Positions 62,145 through 64,000 of a stretch of 64,000 nt of DNA are shown here, in pieces. Position 1 is the first letter of the stretch. The number at the start of each line of letters is the position of its first letter. Below the pieces are notes generated by a model that was not told the origin of the DNA, made no database searches, and saw only the letters and a list, made by a program, of their open reading frames with translations. The position numbers and the translations under genes are program-made. Origin of the DNA: Tetrahymena thermophila SB210 (taxonomy: Eukaryota > Ciliophora > Oligohymenophorea > Hymenostomatida > Tetrahymenidae); contig NW_002476577.1 in NCBI RefSeq assembly GCF_000189635.1, positions 71,512-135,511 on the forward strand. The letters are read 5' to 3'.

Positions 62145-63968
62145 TCAATTTTTTTTATTACTCCTGAGAATATTACCAGGATTGTTAGACGATAATCTAT
62201 TAGTATCAGTTTTATTCGTCGCCCTGATAATTTTTGATGAGTCGGATACGCGGTTAGGTTATTACTACTTTTTATTTTATTACCATTCTTCAAATTATTT
62301 CTATTTTTCAAGTTATAACTATTTTTCAAGTTATTACTATTCTTCAAATTATTACTATTCAAATTATAACTATCTTTCACGTTATAACTTTTTTTCATGT
62401 TATTACTCTTTTTTGAAATCTTTAAGATGTCTTCTATGTTCTGGTTCTATCTAGGGCTCTTCACCTTTTAATGGATATAAATAAAGCGGTGCAATTATTA
62501 ATTTTATTCTGAAGCCACTGAACATAGATAAGTAGAAATACTTATTTATTCTTATAGGTTGTATTTTTCCTCTTTCTAACATTTTCTAGATTTCCTTGTT
62601 TTCTTGTATCTTTGCTTATTCATAAAAGATTTCTCTAATGTTGTTGAAACCTTACAACAAAGCAAAAATTTCAGCAGATATCATAAAAAATTAAAAAAGA
62701 TCAATATTATCCATTTTTTTAGTTGATCTTCTATGAGGGAATAAAATTAATGACAATTTTTTTATCATTCTCTAGGAATATTCGCTCAAGAAAGCCTGAT
62801 TATTTTCATCATTTTAAAATCTGTTACACATTTATGCAACAACATTTGTGTAAATCAAAAGTTTTGCATAAGTTTTATTAAATGATTTTACAACTCTCTC
62901 GTCTACGGAAAATAATCTTTCCCATTAAATAGTGATTCCTGACAAAAATAAACGTTCTCCGTTTTTTTCCTGATTGATATCAAATTCAAATTATTAAAGA
63001 CCATTACTAATTTATTCGCATAAATAAAAGTTTATTTCTGTTCCATACAATTAGCTAAATAATCTCAGAGCTGTTCTAGATTGTTAAATTAGAACAGATC
63101 TCAAACTTTGTATGTTAAATTCATTTATTTCTTTTTTTCTATTGGTATTACTACCATAGAAAACCGCTTTTATAAATTCTTTAAAATTTTAGAAATCTTT
63201 AGATTTTGTGTAATCTTTTGATTCTATAGGAGGGCAAACAGAACCAATTATCTTCGTTATTAATTTTTTCAAACCGAAATAAAACACATATTTATTTTCC
63301 AGAAGCAAGCCAGTGCTCATCTACTTAAAAGCATTGACTATTGGCTCGGCGAGATAACAGCAATTTAAGTCACTAGAAAAATCATTTATCGCTGAAATTT
63401 CTTTTGTTTTAACCATTCTATCTTCAACCATTTAAGGTTTCAACAATTTTTTGGTTGGATTTGATCTTTCTTTACTTTCTTCTTCTTCTGAAGAATCATC
63501 CATTTGCTCGTCAATAAAAGAGCTTTCAAGACTATCAAATCCTTGTTAATATTCTTCTTCTTGCATTTATTTTTTATTTTCAAAGTTATTCATTTCTTGC
63601 TTGGAAGTCAGAGAATCGGTAATAGAAAATAAGTTATGATAATCAACTACTTTCGCATAAGTCAATTTCATAATTCTTGATGGGTTTGTCAATTGTTTTA
63701 TTTAACGTATTGTTGTATTTTTATTTAAACAATTAGATAATAGCTAATCAAAATTTGGAAATTTAGCCTCATCAAATTTTTATTTTTCTTAATTATTGTC
63801 TTCCAATTTCAATATCATACCTTTTCTTTTGATAGTGGAGTCTTTGACAATTATTATTTTTTCTCCTTCGTATTCTCTGATTAAAATACCATTTTCGTCT
63901 TAACTTTGTTCTTCTACTGTAAAAGGATTAGATCTGCTCATTAGTTCGTTGAATTTGTTATTATCCAT
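62145..63968 (-). CDS. Unknown Gln-rich intronless protein, possibly extending past the window (V4)
   Basis: At least 607 residues, from ATG 63966-63968 (MDNNKFNELMSRSNPF) to TGA 62145-62147. The frame stays open to position 64000, so the true start may lie beyond the window. An acidic region with EEEYQQGFD and DDSSEEEESKERS occupies about residues 135-180. A folded-looking helical part follows (for example ALRLFSQLYGTEINFYLCEQ), then a short low-complexity tract of ~45 residues made of Q, E, L and K. This tract is encoded by imperfect 15-bp tandem repeats at about 62270-62400 in which most Gln are TAA or TAG. No domain recognised. Same strand as V3 and 112 bp upstream of it, an unusually tight spacing here. 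Confidence 0.75.
62270..62400 (-). repeat. 15-bp coding tandem repeats in V4
   Basis: Imperfect repeats of AGTTATAACTATTTTTCA type on the + strand; on the coding strand they give alternating Q, L/F, E and K residues. Confidence 0.7.
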
Positions 63969-64000
63969 TTCTGAACAATAGAAAATCTTTTCGCAATCAT

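Noticed and set aside
31320..64000. Reading the large genes as pseudogenes full of stop codons
   Set aside because: Only TAA and TAG interrupt them; TGA occurs only at the ends. That is the ciliate code, not decay.
54322..64000. Calling the 54-64 kb block a virus-like or Maverick/Tlr-type element
   Set aside because: No integrase, polymerase, ATPase, capsid protein or terminal inverted repeats could be recognised; kept only as a question.
1..64000. tRNA, rRNA, telomere repeats (CCCCAA/TTGGGG) and the chromosome breakage sequence
   Set aside because: None was found on reading through both strands, though a short tRNA could be missed by eye.

Overview
The window reads as nuclear DNA of a ciliate, most likely Tetrahymena or a close relative. 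It is extremely AT-rich, introns are short and GT-AG, and long reading frames appear only when TAA and TAG are read as glutamine and TGA is the sole stop. All gene models here use that code. Read with the standard code every gene breaks into short pieces, so conventional ORF calling gives almost nothing useful. Exon models were checked by phase arithmetic: coding lengths are multiples of three for all complete models unless stated otherwise. There are two 100-N assembly gaps (14257-14356 and 55535-55634).

Layout. 1-13.1 kb: two divergent pairs, each an LRR gene on the minus strand and a two-pass membrane-protein gene on the plus strand, related by tandem duplication; the first membrane gene is broken. 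13.5-18.5 kb: two near-identical B-box-type zinc-finger genes on the minus strand, one interrupted by a gap. 19.3-23.1 kb: a third LRR gene (-). 24.0-24.7 kb: a small secreted, probably GPI-anchored protein (-). 24.7-27.8 kb: noncoding, with about six degenerate copies of a ~220-bp repeat that end just upstream of a 926-residue protein with a faint kinase fold (+, 27.8-30.6 kb). 31.3-43.75 kb: two tandem leishmanolysin-type (M8) metalloprotease genes (-), each followed in the same protein by an EGF-like segment, a long cysteine-rich (furin-like) array and a polytopic membrane domain. 45.5-54.0 kb: two further LRR genes, divergent from a 353-bp spacer; the plus-strand one contains a recent two-exon tandem array. 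54.3-64 kb: a compact block of four large intronless genes of unknown function, two overlapping tail to tail, one with a frameshift at an A17 run.

The most striking system is the five-member LRR family. Every gene has the same plan: a short ATG exon ending in phase 0, an exon of exactly 50 nt, then 3 to about 20 exons that each encode one 30-residue ribonuclease-inhibitor-like LRR (almost always exactly 90 nt, entered and left in phase 2), then a terminal exon of 91 to 94 nt (longer in the fifth gene). Because each repeat is a self-contained symmetric exon, repeats can be gained, lost or skipped without changing frame. In the 50-54 kb gene this is plainly happening: a ~410-bp unit of two exons plus introns is reiterated, and a higher-order period of 1,899 bp is visible. 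Together with the surface proteases and membrane proteins, the window looks like a fast-evolving surface or recognition gene neighbourhood; that reading is inference.
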